Positions 1-8,115 are shown, counted from the stretch's first letter. The stretch: 64,000 nucleotides of DNA from an uncultured Cellvibrionales bacterium (GCA_913020115.1 CAJWBQ010000012.1:1-64000), one strand, 5' to 3'. Numbers and translations: made by a program. The notes: generated by a model from the sequence alone, not told the origin.

Positions 1-951
1 GTAGAGACCGGAGTGTATCTGCAGTCTGTAGAATTTGAAGGCGCGAACAACGTAAAAATTTCTGCCTATGTTTGGCAACGCTATAAGAAAGGCCTGCACA
101 AAGGGCTTGTGCGGGGTTTTGTCTTGCCTGAAGCTCACACACCCACCATAGAAGAAGTGCATCGAAGTGTTAGTAAGCCTGATGACCCCGGGTGTAATAC
201 CAAGGACGAAGCTCTGCGTGATTGTGACGAGGTGATTCGATGGTACGTGACAGGCTCCCTTCGCCAGGCTTTTGACTACTCTCTCTACCCTCTGGACTCG
301 CAGCAGGTTTGGCTGAGAATGTGGCACGATTCCTATCGAGACAATGTTGTGCTGGTGCCTGACATCGGGGCCTATGTAATGTTTAATCCCAAAGGTTTGC
401 CAGGCGTTCAAGAGGGTTTTGTATTGCCAGGCTGGCAGATTGAAGAGGCCTGGTTCAGTATTCAAGAGCAGCTTTTCACCACCAATTTTGGCGACCAATC
501 GTTGCAGGGGATCCAGCGCAAGCCTGAGTTGCTTTACAACATCAGTATTGAACGCGAATTTCTTAATCCCTTTGTTTCGAGAATTATTCCTGCAGCCGTC
601 ATTTCAATTATGATGTTTCTTATCGTTTTGATTAGCACCAAAACGGGAGAGGCAGCCTCTTGGCTGGGCTTTACTGCCAACGATGTGGTGGTGGGTTTGT
701 CTGCGCTGTTTTTTGTGATTGGCCTAACCCATACGGACCTTCGCCAATCATTGAGTTCCTCGAGCATTATGTATTTTGAATACTTGTATTTCGTCATTTA
801 TATTATGCTCTTGTATGTGGCGATAACTTCTGTATTTATTGCCAAAAGAGATTTGATCGATGGCTACGATGAAAATTTCTTGACCAAAAATCTTTTCTGG
901 CCAGTTCTGTCTATTGCCATTTTTGCCGTGACCTTTGGGGTTTTCTATTAA
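1..951 (+). CDS. Pentameric ligand-gated ion channel (Cys-loop superfamily), 5' end missing
   Basis: The reading frame is open to the left edge, so the start lies outside the window; the in-frame GTG at base 13 is not taken as the start. The visible 316 codons hold the end of an extracellular beta-sandwich domain followed by four membrane helices. The Cys-loop region is recognisable in YPLDSQQVWLRMW (about residues 92-104 counted from base 13), the counterpart of the family F-P-F-D-x-Q motif. A later Trp-rich strand (GWQIEEAWFSI) and the pre-M1 segment NPFVSRIIPAAVI follow. Helices fall near residues 188-209, 219-238, 253-276 and 294-312, with M2 probably lining the pore. The next gene, a periplasmic amide/urea-type binding protein, starts 2 bases after the stop, suggesting a shared operon and perhaps a shared ligand. 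The ligand and ion selectivity cannot be read from the sequence. Confidence 0.85.
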   Translation, partial: VETGVYLQSVEFEGANNVKISAYVWQRYKKGLHKGLVRGFVLPEAHTPTIEEVHRSVSKPDDPGCNTKDEALRDCDEVIRWYVTGSLRQAFDYSLYPLDSQQVWLRMWHDSYRDNVVLVPDIGAYVMFNPKGLPGVQEGFVLPGWQIEEAWFSIQEQLFTTNFGDQSLQGIQRKPELLYNISIEREFLNPFVSRIIPAAVISIMMFLIVLISTKTGEAASWLGFTANDVVVGLSALFFVIGLTHTDLRQSLSSSSIMYFEYLYFVIYIMLLYVAITSVFIAKRDLIDGYDENFLTKNLFWPVLSIAIFAVTFGVFY

Positions 952-953
952 TC

Positions 954-2219
954 ATGAATATTAATGCAAAGGCGATGATTGCTTACCTTGCGGTGGCGGT
1001 GCTAATGGTGGCTGCGGGATATCATTTTATTCAGGAATCCAAAAAACCCATTCAGGTGGGTATTTTGTTTTCGCTGAGCGGAAATATGGCTAAATCGGAA
1101 GAGGGTATGGTTGATGCTATTGAATTGGCGGTAGCGGAACTTAATGCTCAGGGGGGCTTGCTAGGGCGTCAAATAGAAACCGTGATTCGCGATGGTCGTT
1201 CAGATCCGGAGGTGTTTATAGATGAGGCAAAATCACTCGTCGAAAAACAGCAAGTTGACGTGGTGTTTGGCTGTTGGACCTCCAGTTGTAGAAAATCAGT
1301 GCGACCGATATTTGAGGACAATAATCATCTGCTCTATTACCCTGTTCAATATGAGGGTTTAGAAAACTCGAAAAACATAGTCTATTTAGGGTCAGTGCCA
1401 AATCAGCAGGTCACGCCAGCCATAGAGTGGGTGCTGAGTCGCCTAGGAAAAAGAATCTACCTGGTGGGCTCAGATTATGTTTATCCGCGAGCCAGTAATC
1501 AGATCATCACTGATCAGGTTCAACAGTGGCGAGGTGAGATTGTTGGCGAGAAATACTTACCTTTGGGCGCGCGAGATTTTTCGAGTATTGTCGAAGACAT
1601 TAAAAGGGTGAAGCCCGATGTCATTTTCAATACGGTCAACGGCGTCAGTAATACTCACTTTTTTAAAGCGCTCCGTGACGGCGGCGTGAATGCGAGCGAT
1701 ATACCAACATTTTCCTTTTCATTGTCTGAAGGTGAGATCGCCGCATTGCGCAATGTTTCGATGGCGGGTGATTTTGTTGTTCTGAACTATATTGGCAATT
1801 CGCCTGATGCTGTTAACCAGAGTTTCGTGCAACGATTTAGAGAGCACTCTAAAGGTACGCGGGTCATGAGTGAAGGCATGGCGCTTGCCTACTTAGGGGT
1901 TAAGTTGTGGGCGAAGGCCGTTGTTGCCGCCAATAGCAGCAAGCCAGCAGCCGTAAGCTTGGCCGCAAGCGATTTGTCCATTCATGGCCCCAGCGGCATG
2001 CTGTACATAGAGAAATCCACTCAGCACGTCTGGAAGTCGATGCACATAGCCAAAATTAACGAGCAGCATCAATTACGCAGTGTTTGGCACTCCAAAGTGC
2101 CTATTCCACCCATACCTTACCCTAGCAATCGAACCCGTGTAGAGTGGGAGCAATATTTAGCAGAGCTTCAGCGTGGCTGGGGCGGTCATTGGCAGGCAAA
2201 CTCTCTGCAAGTGGATTAA
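954..2219 (+). CDS. UrtA/AmiC-like periplasmic substrate-binding protein
   Basis: This 421-residue protein belongs to the type I periplasmic binding family (Peripla_BP_5) that binds urea, short amides or branched amino acids. An N-terminal hydrophobic helix (about residues 7-26) is either a signal peptide or a membrane anchor; no lipobox Cys is seen. The mature domain opens with VGILFSLSG. The stretch FGCWTSSCRKSVRPIFE followed by LLYYPVQYEGLE closely resembles the UrtA/FmdD ligand-pocket region. No ABC permease or ATPase genes lie nearby, so it may not serve transport. It sits 2 bases after an ion-channel gene and 12 bases before a small membrane protein, which suggests a sensing or gating role in one operon. 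The exact ligand is unknown. Confidence 0.85.
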   Translation: MNINAKAMIAYLAVAVLMVAAGYHFIQESKKPIQVGILFSLSGNMAKSEEGMVDAIELAVAELNAQGGLLGRQIETVIRDGRSDPEVFIDEAKSLVEKQQVDVVFGCWTSSCRKSVRPIFEDNNHLLYYPVQYEGLENSKNIVYLGSVPNQQVTPAIEWVLSRLGKRIYLVGSDYVYPRASNQIITDQVQQWRGEIVGEKYLPLGARDFSSIVEDIKRVKPDVIFNTVNGVSNTHFFKALRDGGVNASDIPTFSFSLSEGEIAALRNVSMAGDFVVLNYIGNSPDAVNQSFVQRFREHSKGTRVMSEGMALAYLGVKLWAKAVVAANSSKPAAVSLAASDLSIHGPSGMLYIEKSTQHVWKSMHIAKINEQHQLRSVWHSKVPIPPIPYPSNRTRVEWEQYLAELQRGWGGHWQANSLQVD

Positions 2220-2231
2220 GAAGGGATAACA

Positions 2232-2834
2232 ATGTTTCGAGTACCACAACTAAGAGCCTTACAAGTTGAGCTAAGCAGCGGAGTAGGCTTGATTCTGTTC
2301 GAATCCTTATTGATGGTGGCGAGTATTTTGGGCGCACTGGCGATTGATAGCTGGAGCAATGACAAAGAAGTAAAAGCTTTGGTCGCGCATTCTATCGAAG
2401 CCTTTGATCAGGAAATTAAGCATAATCGTCAGTGGGTGGAGTCTTCTTACCCCTATCAACAAGGAATCAGAAATATTGTCCTGGAAATGCAGGCGGGTAC
2501 TATTCCTTTCCAAGCCGATGAGTTTCGCCAGATGCTGGGAGGCGCGCAAAAGGTGGTGTTGCGTCAAAGCACATGGGATACGGTAGTGGGGACAGGTGTA
2601 TTGGCCGAAATGGAGTTTGAATTGGTGTCGGCGCTGTCTTTGACCTACAGTCTTCAGCGGCGCCTGCAAATTTCGTACAACGACGGCCTCACAGACCTTA
2701 TACGAAATTCCTATGTACTGGGTGAAAATAAGAATGCGATTCTTTTTGACGCTCTACGTTACCTTAATAACGTTATCGAGTCTGAAGCTGAATTGGCCGA
2801 GGCCTATGTCCAGGTTGGGGAAATGCTTCAATAG
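2232..2834 (+). CDS. Hypothetical protein with one N-terminal membrane helix
   Basis: This 200-residue protein has a hydrophobic helix at about residues 18-38 (ILFESLLMVASILGALAIDSW) and an otherwise soluble, helical-looking remainder. The pattern helix, D-x-W, charged segment, E-I-x-x-N resembles small anchored proteins of the DUF6090 type, but I cannot assign it firmly. It is third in a run with the channel and binding-protein genes, with a 12-base gap and a ribosome-binding-like AAGAAGGGATAAC before the ATG. An accessory role to the channel pair is inference from position only. It ends 22 bases from the convergent gene on the other strand. Confidence 0.6.
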   Translation: MFRVPQLRALQVELSSGVGLILFESLLMVASILGALAIDSWSNDKEVKALVAHSIEAFDQEIKHNRQWVESSYPYQQGIRNIVLEMQAGTIPFQADEFRQMLGGAQKVVLRQSTWDTVVGTGVLAEMEFELVSALSLTYSLQRRLQISYNDGLTDLIRNSYVLGENKNAILFDALRYLNNVIESEAELAEAYVQVGEMLQ

Positions 2835-2856
2835 TGAGTGCATTCCCCTCACTGGC

Positions 2857-3354
2857 TTACATCGCGTAAATGTAACCCTCTTCACTAGGCAATTTGCCGT
2901 TTATTTTCAATACCTTGGCATTCTTTGGGATATTAGCGAAGGGGACTAATAGAATAGCGCCAGGTACGGCGTTGACCAAGCTGGCGGCCATGCCTGTGCT
3001 GTACATTACACGTGGGCCGGAGGCTACTTCAGCTTTAAACATTTTTGATATCCAGTATTTTCTAAAGCCCTGCTCAGACATTTGATAAATTCTCTGCAGT
3101 GCCATGGTGCGCCCCTGTGATACAGGTGCCCTGATAAGCAGGGTGATGCGGGTTCTGTCTGGCCAAAACTGTTGCTCGGCGCGAAAAATTCTGCTGACCT
3201 GCTCTTCTGTTAGGCCGTCAACCGATGTGTCGGGATGAACAATAACCGCGAGTACTTCTTTTGCTTGTGCGTTACCAATACACGGCAGCGTCAGAAGCAG
3301 GCTAATGATTAGCCGTTTGAGTAGGGGGGCGTTGGCGTTGAATAATCTTGGCAT
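2857..3354 (-). CDS. Small PstS-like periplasmic binding protein
   Basis: The protein of about 165 residues starts at the ATG at 3354, chosen because MPRLF...LIISLLLTLPCIGNAQA is a clean signal peptide ending in an A-x-A site; an ATG at 3393 would add 13 residues and overlap the upstream gene by 17 bases. The mature part (EVLAVIVHPDTSVDGLTEEQVSRIF) matches short phosphate-ABC-type binding domains, where L-x-x-x-x-I-F-x-G/R is the usual opening. It is shorter than true PstS (about 320 residues) and has no transporter genes next to it. Such single-domain proteins often follow outer-membrane porin or signalling genes, as here. Phosphate binding is not established. Confidence 0.7.
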   Translation of the reverse strand: MPRLFNANAPLLKRLIISLLLTLPCIGNAQAKEVLAVIVHPDTSVDGLTEEQVSRIFRAEQQFWPDRTRITLLIRAPVSQGRTMALQRIYQMSEQGFRKYWISKMFKAEVASGPRVMYSTGMAASLVNAVPGAILLVPFANIPKNAKVLKINGKLPSEEGYIYAM

Positions 3355-3376
3355 AACAAAAATTTCCGGTATTCTA

Positions 3377-4558
3377 TTAGAAAGAAAAGACATTGGGTAA
3401 GACGATGCTGAGCTGCAGCACTAGGCTGTTTAATCGCTCTTTATCACCCGATTGTTCGTTGCGATATTCAACTTTCAATGCTGCGCTGTGAGTGAAATCG
3501 TAACGCACACCCAGGGTGACGCTTTCGAACGACTGGTCTTTTGCAAAAAGAATGTCGTCGTGGTCGGCCTTGATCTTGTCTAAACGGACGTAGGGTTTAA
3601 ATGCTTCAAGGCGCCCCTCCATTTGGTGAGCGGCCTGAATATAAAATCCGCTGCCATAGTTGGTGATTTTAGGGCCGATGTCATACTCGTGCTCCCAGTA
3701 GACAAGCTCTGAAATGATCTCAATAGAATCTTGCTCTAGTGCAAAGTGAATAGCCGCAGTTTTTTGTTTAATATCACGATCGATTCCGTGGAAGTCTAGC
3801 TCAAGATCCTCTGCATGCTCATCGACGTGCTCTTCCTCATGATCGCTTTCATGATCCGCTTCACTTTCAATATTAACGGTATCGGTGTAGTAGCTAAGGC
3901 CATATTCAAAACCTGGGATGAAACTGGGCCGAGTGTACAGTTGTAAAGTGAAGGCGTTGTCGCCGTCTGTTTCGCCGTGATGACCGGCATTGTCGTCAAC
4001 CGTAATGTTGTTGTGAATCCCTGTTCCGGTGCCGACCCTGTAGCCCAAGTTGAAATCGTTTATGGGCAGGCTGCCTTCCGCGAGAATACCCTCAAAGTGT
4101 ATGGGTACTATCTGGCTGCCAAATTTCATCAGAGTGGGGCGGTCGATGGTCGTTTGCAGCCACGCTCCATGGTGGTAGGTTGCATTCCAGAAGCCAATGG
4201 GAGTGTGGTAACGACCCAGTGACAACTTTAAGTAATCGGAGAAATCATAACGAACAATCATTCGTTCAACGTCCGTGTGCACATCCGATTCTTTGAAGGT
4301 TAAGCTGAATTCGGCAAAGCCTGAAATTCGATCGCTTAAGGCCGCCATAAGATGCAAGCCCTGCTGGCCTGAGCTGACGTCCTTTTTGCCGCTTAAGGCT
4401 TCAGAGTAATATTTGGCTTCACCAAACCCATGGGCGCTGATCATGGGGTAATCTAGGCCTACGTAATCCCCAGAGAGCTCAGTCTGAGCTGAAGCAGAAA
4501 GCGCAAAAAATAAGTTTGTGGTAACGATACCAGTCAATAATGGCCGGAGGTTGAGCAT
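3377..4558 (-). CDS. Outer-membrane porin-like beta-barrel with His/Asp/Glu-rich loop
   Basis: This 393-residue protein has a signal peptide (LFFALSASAQ) and then alternating strands typical of a porin, ending in Phe (VLPNVFSF), the usual last residue of barrel proteins. Strand-like segments such as RISGFAEFSLTF and LKLSLGRYHTPIGFWNATY recall FrpC/phosphate-selective-porin-like proteins. Around residues 239-262 lies a loop very rich in His, Asp and Glu (ESDHEEEHVDEHAEDLELDF), likely surface exposed and able to bind metal ions. The gene precedes the small PstS-like gene in the same direction, probably an operon. Substrate is unknown; metal-ion or oxyanion uptake is a guess from the loop and neighbour. 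Confidence 0.7.
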   Translation of the reverse strand: MLNLRPLLTGIVTTNLFFALSASAQTELSGDYVGLDYPMISAHGFGEAKYYSEALSGKKDVSSGQQGLHLMAALSDRISGFAEFSLTFKESDVHTDVERMIVRYDFSDYLKLSLGRYHTPIGFWNATYHHGAWLQTTIDRPTLMKFGSQIVPIHFEGILAEGSLPINDFNLGYRVGTGTGIHNNITVDDNAGHHGETDGDNAFTLQLYTRPSFIPGFEYGLSYYTDTVNIESEADHESDHEEEHVDEHAEDLELDFHGIDRDIKQKTAAIHFALEQDSIEIISELVYWEHEYDIGPKITNYGSGFYIQAAHQMEGRLEAFKPYVRLDKIKADHDDILFAKDQSFESVTLGVRYDFTHSAALKVEYRNEQSGDKERLNSLVLQLSIVLPNVFSF

Positions 4559-4702
4559 TATACGATTCCTTGTACCCCGATAGGGGAGGCTTGGTCTCTT
4601 TCGTTTTTATCATTTCGGCCAAGATTGTCCCACAGCGTGGGGCGGGTTGCTAGCTAGGAATGCTTGTTGAGGCTGGTAATCGGCGCTTGAAATCGCTTAA
4701 AT

Positions 4703-4731
4703 TTGGCCGATACACGGAACAATGCTATATA
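4703..4731 (+). promoter_or_regulatory. Candidate sigma-70 promoter for the DUF4389 gene
   Basis: A weak -35 (TTGGCC, 4703-4708) is separated by 17 bases from TATATA (4726-4731), placing a start point about 75-80 bases ahead of the ATG at 4818. The spacing is ideal but the -35 is poor. Confidence 0.4.
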
Positions 4732-4817
4732 GTAGGTAGACTTCTATTCGCCAGATTTGATCAGAAGGATATCCCCTCGGCACTTAGGCCGAAAAATCAC
4801 CACCAACGGAGCGGAAA

Positions 4818-5204
4818 ATGGAAACTAACGACATATCCAATAACCTAAAAAACACTAATCAATGGCTGAGAATTGTTTACATGGTTTTGTTTGCCATCAT
4901 ATTTCAGGTGAGCACTGTTGTGCTGTGGTTGGTGGTGGTTGTGCAGGCTTTGTCGGCCCTCATTACGGGCTCGCCTAATGCAAATGTAAGAGGTTTGGCG
5001 GCTAGCCTATCTCAGTTTATTTATGAAATTGTTTGCTTCTTGAGTTACGGCACAGAAGAAAAACCTTTCCCGTTTCAATCGTGGCCCGAAGTTGTTATTG
5101 AAGATGCGCCAGAAGCTGAGGTAGTCAGCGCGGCTGAGGAAGCGGAAGTTGTTGTAGAGGAATCTTCTGAAGAGCCTGAGATCGAGTCCTCTAAAGAGGC
5201 ATAA
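4818..5204 (+). CDS. DUF4389 domain-containing membrane protein
   Basis: This 128-residue protein shows the DUF4389 pattern: a Trp-Leu-Arg opening, a long hydrophobic segment (about residues 17-50), then N-x-N-x-x-G-L-A, and the closing motif FLSYGTEEKPFPFQSWP. The C-terminal 40 residues are almost only Glu, Ala, Val and Ser and probably disordered. The ATG at 4818 follows GGAGCGGAAA, a good ribosome site. It is a single-gene unit between a predicted promoter and a strong hairpin at 5237-5265. DUF4389 proteins are small inner-membrane proteins of unknown function in proteobacteria; I see nothing that refines this. Confidence 0.85.
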   Translation: METNDISNNLKNTNQWLRIVYMVLFAIIFQVSTVVLWLVVVVQALSALITGSPNANVRGLAASLSQFIYEIVCFLSYGTEEKPFPFQSWPEVVIEDAPEAEVVSAAEEAEVVVEESSEEPEIESSKEA

Positions 5205-5236
5205 GATTAAATAAGACCTCAGCACTTTGCTGTATT

Positions 5237-5265
5237 GCCAAATTTCCGCAAGGCGGGAATTTGGC
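5237..5265 (+). terminator. Hairpin terminator after DUF4389 gene
   Basis: The arms GCCAAATTTCCGC and GCGGGAATTTGGC pair over 13 positions (one T-G) around a 3-base loop, followed by GGTTT. The U-run is short, but stem length and position 33 bases after the stop support a terminator; it could serve the convergent gene too. Confidence 0.65.
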
Positions 5266-5321
5266 GGTTTACTGGTTCTCTCGAAGTATTCGATTCGGGG
5301 ACCTAAATTTGCTCGATAGCG

Positions 5322-5864
5322 TTAGGCTTCCGTCAGTAATCGATCGTATTTCTTACTCAAAATATCGTAAAACTGCTCGCGTAGCTTGTTAATGTCCTGC
5401 TTAATATCCGCAATCTCTTGGCTGCTAATATCCTTTCTACCTACATACACCTGCTTTCTGAAGTGAGAAATTTTTGCCGCGTAGAGGCGCAGGGTTCTCT
5501 CCAAGCTCTTTTCTCCCAGCATCAATAATTTAGACTCTGCGTCGGCTAATTTCTTAAATTCAGCAACCAGCTCCAAATTCACATTGTCTAGCTCCTGCTT
5601 GCGAGCCTGGGGCCAACGATTGCCAAAACGTACCGATTCAATGGCCAGCGCTGAATACTTAGCAAATATGTGGGTGATATTACCAATTTCAGCCGACACC
5701 GATTCCAGAGTGGCTATGCGCTTCGTGACACGAACATTTTCCGATGCGCCGGCGCCATAGTTGTTTCTCCGGGCCATTAGCCAAGCGGAGATGCCCGCAA
5801 TTAGCGCGCCAATGCCTACTTTGACTGAGGTGTCTACAAGCTGCCACAGGGTATTTTGGTCCAT
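5322..5864 (-). CDS. Hypothetical membrane-anchored protein with coiled-coil-like body
   Basis: The start is placed at the ATG at 5864 because GAAAGGTAAGACT lies just before it; a GTG at 5909 would add 15 unlikely residues. The resulting 180-residue protein begins MDQNTLWQL, has one membrane helix (VGIGALIAGISAWLMARR, about residues 13-30), and continues as a long charged alpha-helical region with many Lys, Glu and Leu. No catalytic motif is visible. It stands alone between a hairpin and a DUF3820 gene. I do not recognise a family; such proteins are often cytoplasmic-facing scaffolds. Confidence 0.6.
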   Translation of the reverse strand: MDQNTLWQLVDTSVKVGIGALIAGISAWLMARRNNYGAGASENVRVTKRIATLESVSAEIGNITHIFAKYSALAIESVRFGNRWPQARKQELDNVNLELVAEFKKLADAESKLLMLGEKSLERTLRLYAAKISHFRKQVYVGRKDISSQEIADIKQDINKLREQFYDILSKKYDRLLTEA

Positions 5865-5971
5865 AGTCTTACCTTTCTTTTCGCAAACAGGGTGCCGAGT
5901 TTCTGACACTCAGGGAATCTCAAGGTGAATATTGCAAGATGTGGACCAATTGTTGGCGTTTATTTCGGGGC

Positions 5972-6196
5972 TTAGCGGCCTGCTCGGAGTGGTGTGAGTA
6001 AGTCTTCTAAGCCATTGAGTTTGATTTGATACAGCAAGCCCAATTGCTCGCCCAACTTGCCCTGGGGAAAGCCCTGCTGGTAGAACCAAATCAGGTAATT
6101 TTCAGGCAGATCAGCCATGATGACGCCCTGATATTTGCCAAAGGGCATGCGTTGCTGCACCAGTTCCAAAAGTCGGTGGCTGTCGGTGACCTCCAT
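5972..6196 (-). CDS. DUF3820 family protein
   Basis: The start is put at the ATG at 6196, six bases inside the GTG at 6202, because GGAGGGTGATA gives an ideal ribosome site and the stop of the upstream gene lies within it. The 74-residue product contains MPFGKYQGVIMADLPENYL and GKLGEQLGLLYQIKLNGLE, the hallmark pair of DUF3820. These small proteins are widespread in gammaproteobacteria; their biochemical role is not established to my knowledge. The gene follows yciH in the same direction with translational coupling (the yciH stop at 6199 is 2 bases from this start). Confidence 0.85.
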   Translation of the reverse strand: MEVTDSHRLLELVQQRMPFGKYQGVIMADLPENYLIWFYQQGFPQGKLGEQLGLLYQIKLNGLEDLLTPLRAGR

Positions 6197-6198
6197 TA

Positions 6199-6525
6199 TC
6201 ACCCTCCGGCCAATTTAACGGTGTAAGCCTGTTTTTCAAGCGCCGTTTTGAGTACTTCGCGATGGTCACCTTGAATTTCAATAACCCCGTCTTTTACAGC
6301 GCCACCGGTGCCGCACAGTTGCTTAAGTGATTTTGCGAGCACTTTTAGTTCCGGCTCTGTCAGCGGTAGGCCGGTAATAAGGGAAACCCCTTTACCCTTT
6401 CGGCCCTTTGTCTCGCGCTTAATTCGTACTATGCCATCGCTGGGCACGACCGTTTGAGCGGGGACGTCTGGTGTTTTAACTCGGCCTTGATCCGTGGAGT
6501 ACACTAAGCGGCTATTCTTGCTCAT
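6199..6525 (-). CDS. yciH: YciH/Sui1 (eIF1-like) translation factor
   Basis: This 108-residue protein is a bacterial SUI1 homologue, as in E. coli YciH, which influences start-codon selection fidelity in vitro. The core is clear: VRIKRETKGRKGKGVSLITG, then LKSLKQLCGTGGAVKDGVIEIQGDHRE, including the C-G-x-G-G and Q-G-D-H motifs shared with eukaryotic eIF1. It overlaps the upstream zinc-ribbon gene by 14 bases and is coupled to the DUF3820 gene downstream, so the three probably form one transcript. The length is normal for the family. Confidence 0.92.
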   Translation of the reverse strand: MSKNSRLVYSTDQGRVKTPDVPAQTVVPSDGIVRIKRETKGRKGKGVSLITGLPLTEPELKVLAKSLKQLCGTGGAVKDGVIEIQGDHREVLKTALEKQAYTVKLAGG

Positions 6526-6835
6526 CGGGAATCTCCAGTTTCTGAGTAAATACGCCGATTACGGTAATTATTGTGCCCAGTAAAAATGTTTGCGCCGGCG
6601 TAATAAACTCAACTCCCCAATAGTGAAACAGTGGCGCAAGAATAACCGCTACAAATATTCCTGCCGACAGGGTAGTGTCAGCCTGCTCAGGGTAAAGCAG
6701 CTGGCCTTCGCAATGAGGGCAGGGAAACACTTTGCTTTTCAGAAAATCGCGCAAGTGGCCCTTTTCTTTCAGTAGGGGTTTGGTTACAGCGTCTCCACAG
6801 TGAGGGCAGCGAAGGGGTTTTAGCAGTACAGTCAC
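6512..6835 (-). CDS. Small zinc-ribbon membrane protein
   Basis: This 107-residue protein starts MTVLLKPLRCPHCGDAV and has a second CPHC pair at about residues 39-42, together forming a four-Cys zinc ribbon. Two membrane helices follow (about residues 58-75 and 80-97: AGIFVAVILAPLFHYW and FLLGTIITVIGVFT). It is first of the cluster with yciH and DUF3820 and is divergent from a potassium channel gene. No exact family is recalled; CXXC-plus-two-helix proteins are common hypotheticals in gammaproteobacteria. Confidence 0.75.
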   Translation of the reverse strand: MTVLLKPLRCPHCGDAVTKPLLKEKGHLRDFLKSKVFPCPHCEGQLLYPEQADTTLSAGIFVAVILAPLFHYWGVEFITPAQTFLLGTIITVIGVFTQKLEIPDEQE

Positions 6836-6933
6836 AGTAATTCCTAAGGTTGGGGCCGCTCAGTGGGCTTGCGCACGCAAGGGGCATTGTTTATGTTACG
6901 CAGCATATCAATAAATGTAGGTTTGGGGCATCC

Positions 6934-7764
6934 ATGGGCGACACTGAGCCTGGTAAATCGGGCAAAAAAGATTTTAAGCAGACCCTGTACGAGGTGATCT
7001 TTGGTACAGAGACCCCGGCGGGCAGACTGTTTGATCTTGTTTTAATCTACGCCATTCTCGCGAGTGTGCTGGCTGTTATGGTCGATTCCGTGGGTTGGTT
7101 GTCGCTCGAGTACCACTCCTTGCTGCTGACCGTCGAATGGGTATTTACGGCACTGTTTACGCTGGAGTACCTGACTCGAGTTTACTGCTCGCCAAGTCCT
7201 GGGCGTTATATCCGCAGTTTTTACGGCATCGTTGATTTGTTCTCAATTCTACCCACTTATTTAATGTTGATATTCCCTAATATCGGCTTCCTGTTGGTGA
7301 TTCGTTTGTTGCGCGTATTGCGCATTTTCCGCATCTTGAAACTAGTGCGCTATTTGAGTGAAATGAATATATTGATACGCGCCATGTTACAGTCGCGGCG
7401 CAAAATTTTGATATTTTTCACCTGTGTACTGGTGTTGAGTGCCATTTTTGGTTCTTTGATGTATATCGTTGAAGGGCCAGAGAACGGTTTTTCTAGCATC
7501 CCCAAGAGTATCTACTGGACTATCGTCACGATTACTACGGTGGGTTACGGGGACATCACACCGCAAACACCGCTGGGGCAGGTGATTGCCGCTATTGCGA
7601 TGCTGACCGGCTACTCCATAATTGCTGTTCCAACGGGTATTCTTACCGCAGAGCTGGCGCAGGAAATGATGCGTGGCAAAGCCACGCGTATGTGCCGGGC
7701 CTGTGAGCGTTCTGGGCACGATCAGGACGCCGAATTCTGTAAGCATTGTGGGAGAAAGTTGTAG
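6934..7764 (+). CDS. Voltage-gated-type potassium channel with C-terminal zinc ribbon
   Basis: The ATG at 6934 is chosen (GGTTTGGGGCATCC precedes it); the frame extends to a TTG at 6850 that has no support. The 276-residue protein has six membrane helices. S4 carries regularly spaced Arg/Lys (IRLLRVLRIFRILKLVRYL, about residues 123-141), and the pore loop holds the K+ selectivity filter TTVGYGD (about 201-207). After S6 a short tail ends in CRAC-x11-CKHC (Cys 254, 257, 269, 272), a rubredoxin-like zinc site that is unusual for KvAP/Kch-type channels and may act as a cytoplasmic regulatory module. A cytochrome c gene begins at the last base of the stop codon. Confidence 0.9.
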   Translation: MGDTEPGKSGKKDFKQTLYEVIFGTETPAGRLFDLVLIYAILASVLAVMVDSVGWLSLEYHSLLLTVEWVFTALFTLEYLTRVYCSPSPGRYIRSFYGIVDLFSILPTYLMLIFPNIGFLLVIRLLRVLRIFRILKLVRYLSEMNILIRAMLQSRRKILIFFTCVLVLSAIFGSLMYIVEGPENGFSSIPKSIYWTIVTITTVGYGDITPQTPLGQVIAAIAMLTGYSIIAVPTGILTAELAQEMMRGKATRMCRACERSGHDQDAEFCKHCGRKL

Positions 7765-8087
7765 TGTTGGCTCAGCTTAGTTTGTTTGTAATCTTATGTG
7801 CCGCTGGCGTCTTCGTCAGTGAAGCGACGGCCGATGCTGATGCCTTGAGCGATGGTAAAAAAAGTGCCCGCGTTTGTGGTAGTTGCCATGGGCCAAAGGG
7901 TATCGCGCGGGTAGAATCTTACCCCTCTTTAGCGGGGCAATCGGCGCAGTACTTGGCAAAGCAGCTGCGAGCCTTCCGTGATGGCAGCCGCACAGACCCG
8001 CAGATGTCTGTGTTGGCAAAGGGTTTAAGTGATGCTGAAATTGTTAATATCAGTGCTTGGTACGCGAGTCTATCAAGCTGTAAATAA
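7764..8087 (+). CDS. Class I cytochrome c (c553-like), periplasmic
   Basis: The start is the GTG at 7764, overlapping the channel stop (TAGTG) with GGGAGAAAG eight bases upstream; a TTG at 7746 is in frame but inferior. The product of about 107 residues has a signal peptide ending near ATADA, a heme motif CGSCH, and the axial-Met region PQMSVLAKGLSDAEIVNISAWYASL. Single-heme proteins of this type shuttle electrons in the periplasm. A paralogue lies at 45069-45398 with the same plan (CGACH, PVMSGMA), so the genome carries at least two. Confidence 0.88.
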   Translation: MLAQLSLFVILCAAGVFVSEATADADALSDGKKSARVCGSCHGPKGIARVESYPSLAGQSAQYLAKQLRAFRDGSRTDPQMSVLAKGLSDAEIVNISAWYASLSSCK

Positions 8088-8115
8088 TGTGTAATGTCAG
8101 GTTTAAGGTTGTTGT

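Noticed and set aside
4660-4848. 62-codon plus-strand frame before the DUF4389 gene
   Set aside because: It overlaps the predicted promoter and the DUF4389 start, has no ribosome site and no protein-like features.
5007-5225. 72-codon minus-strand frame rich in Phe, Arg and Leu
   Set aside because: Antisense of the Glu-rich DUF4389 tail; composition is a complement artefact.
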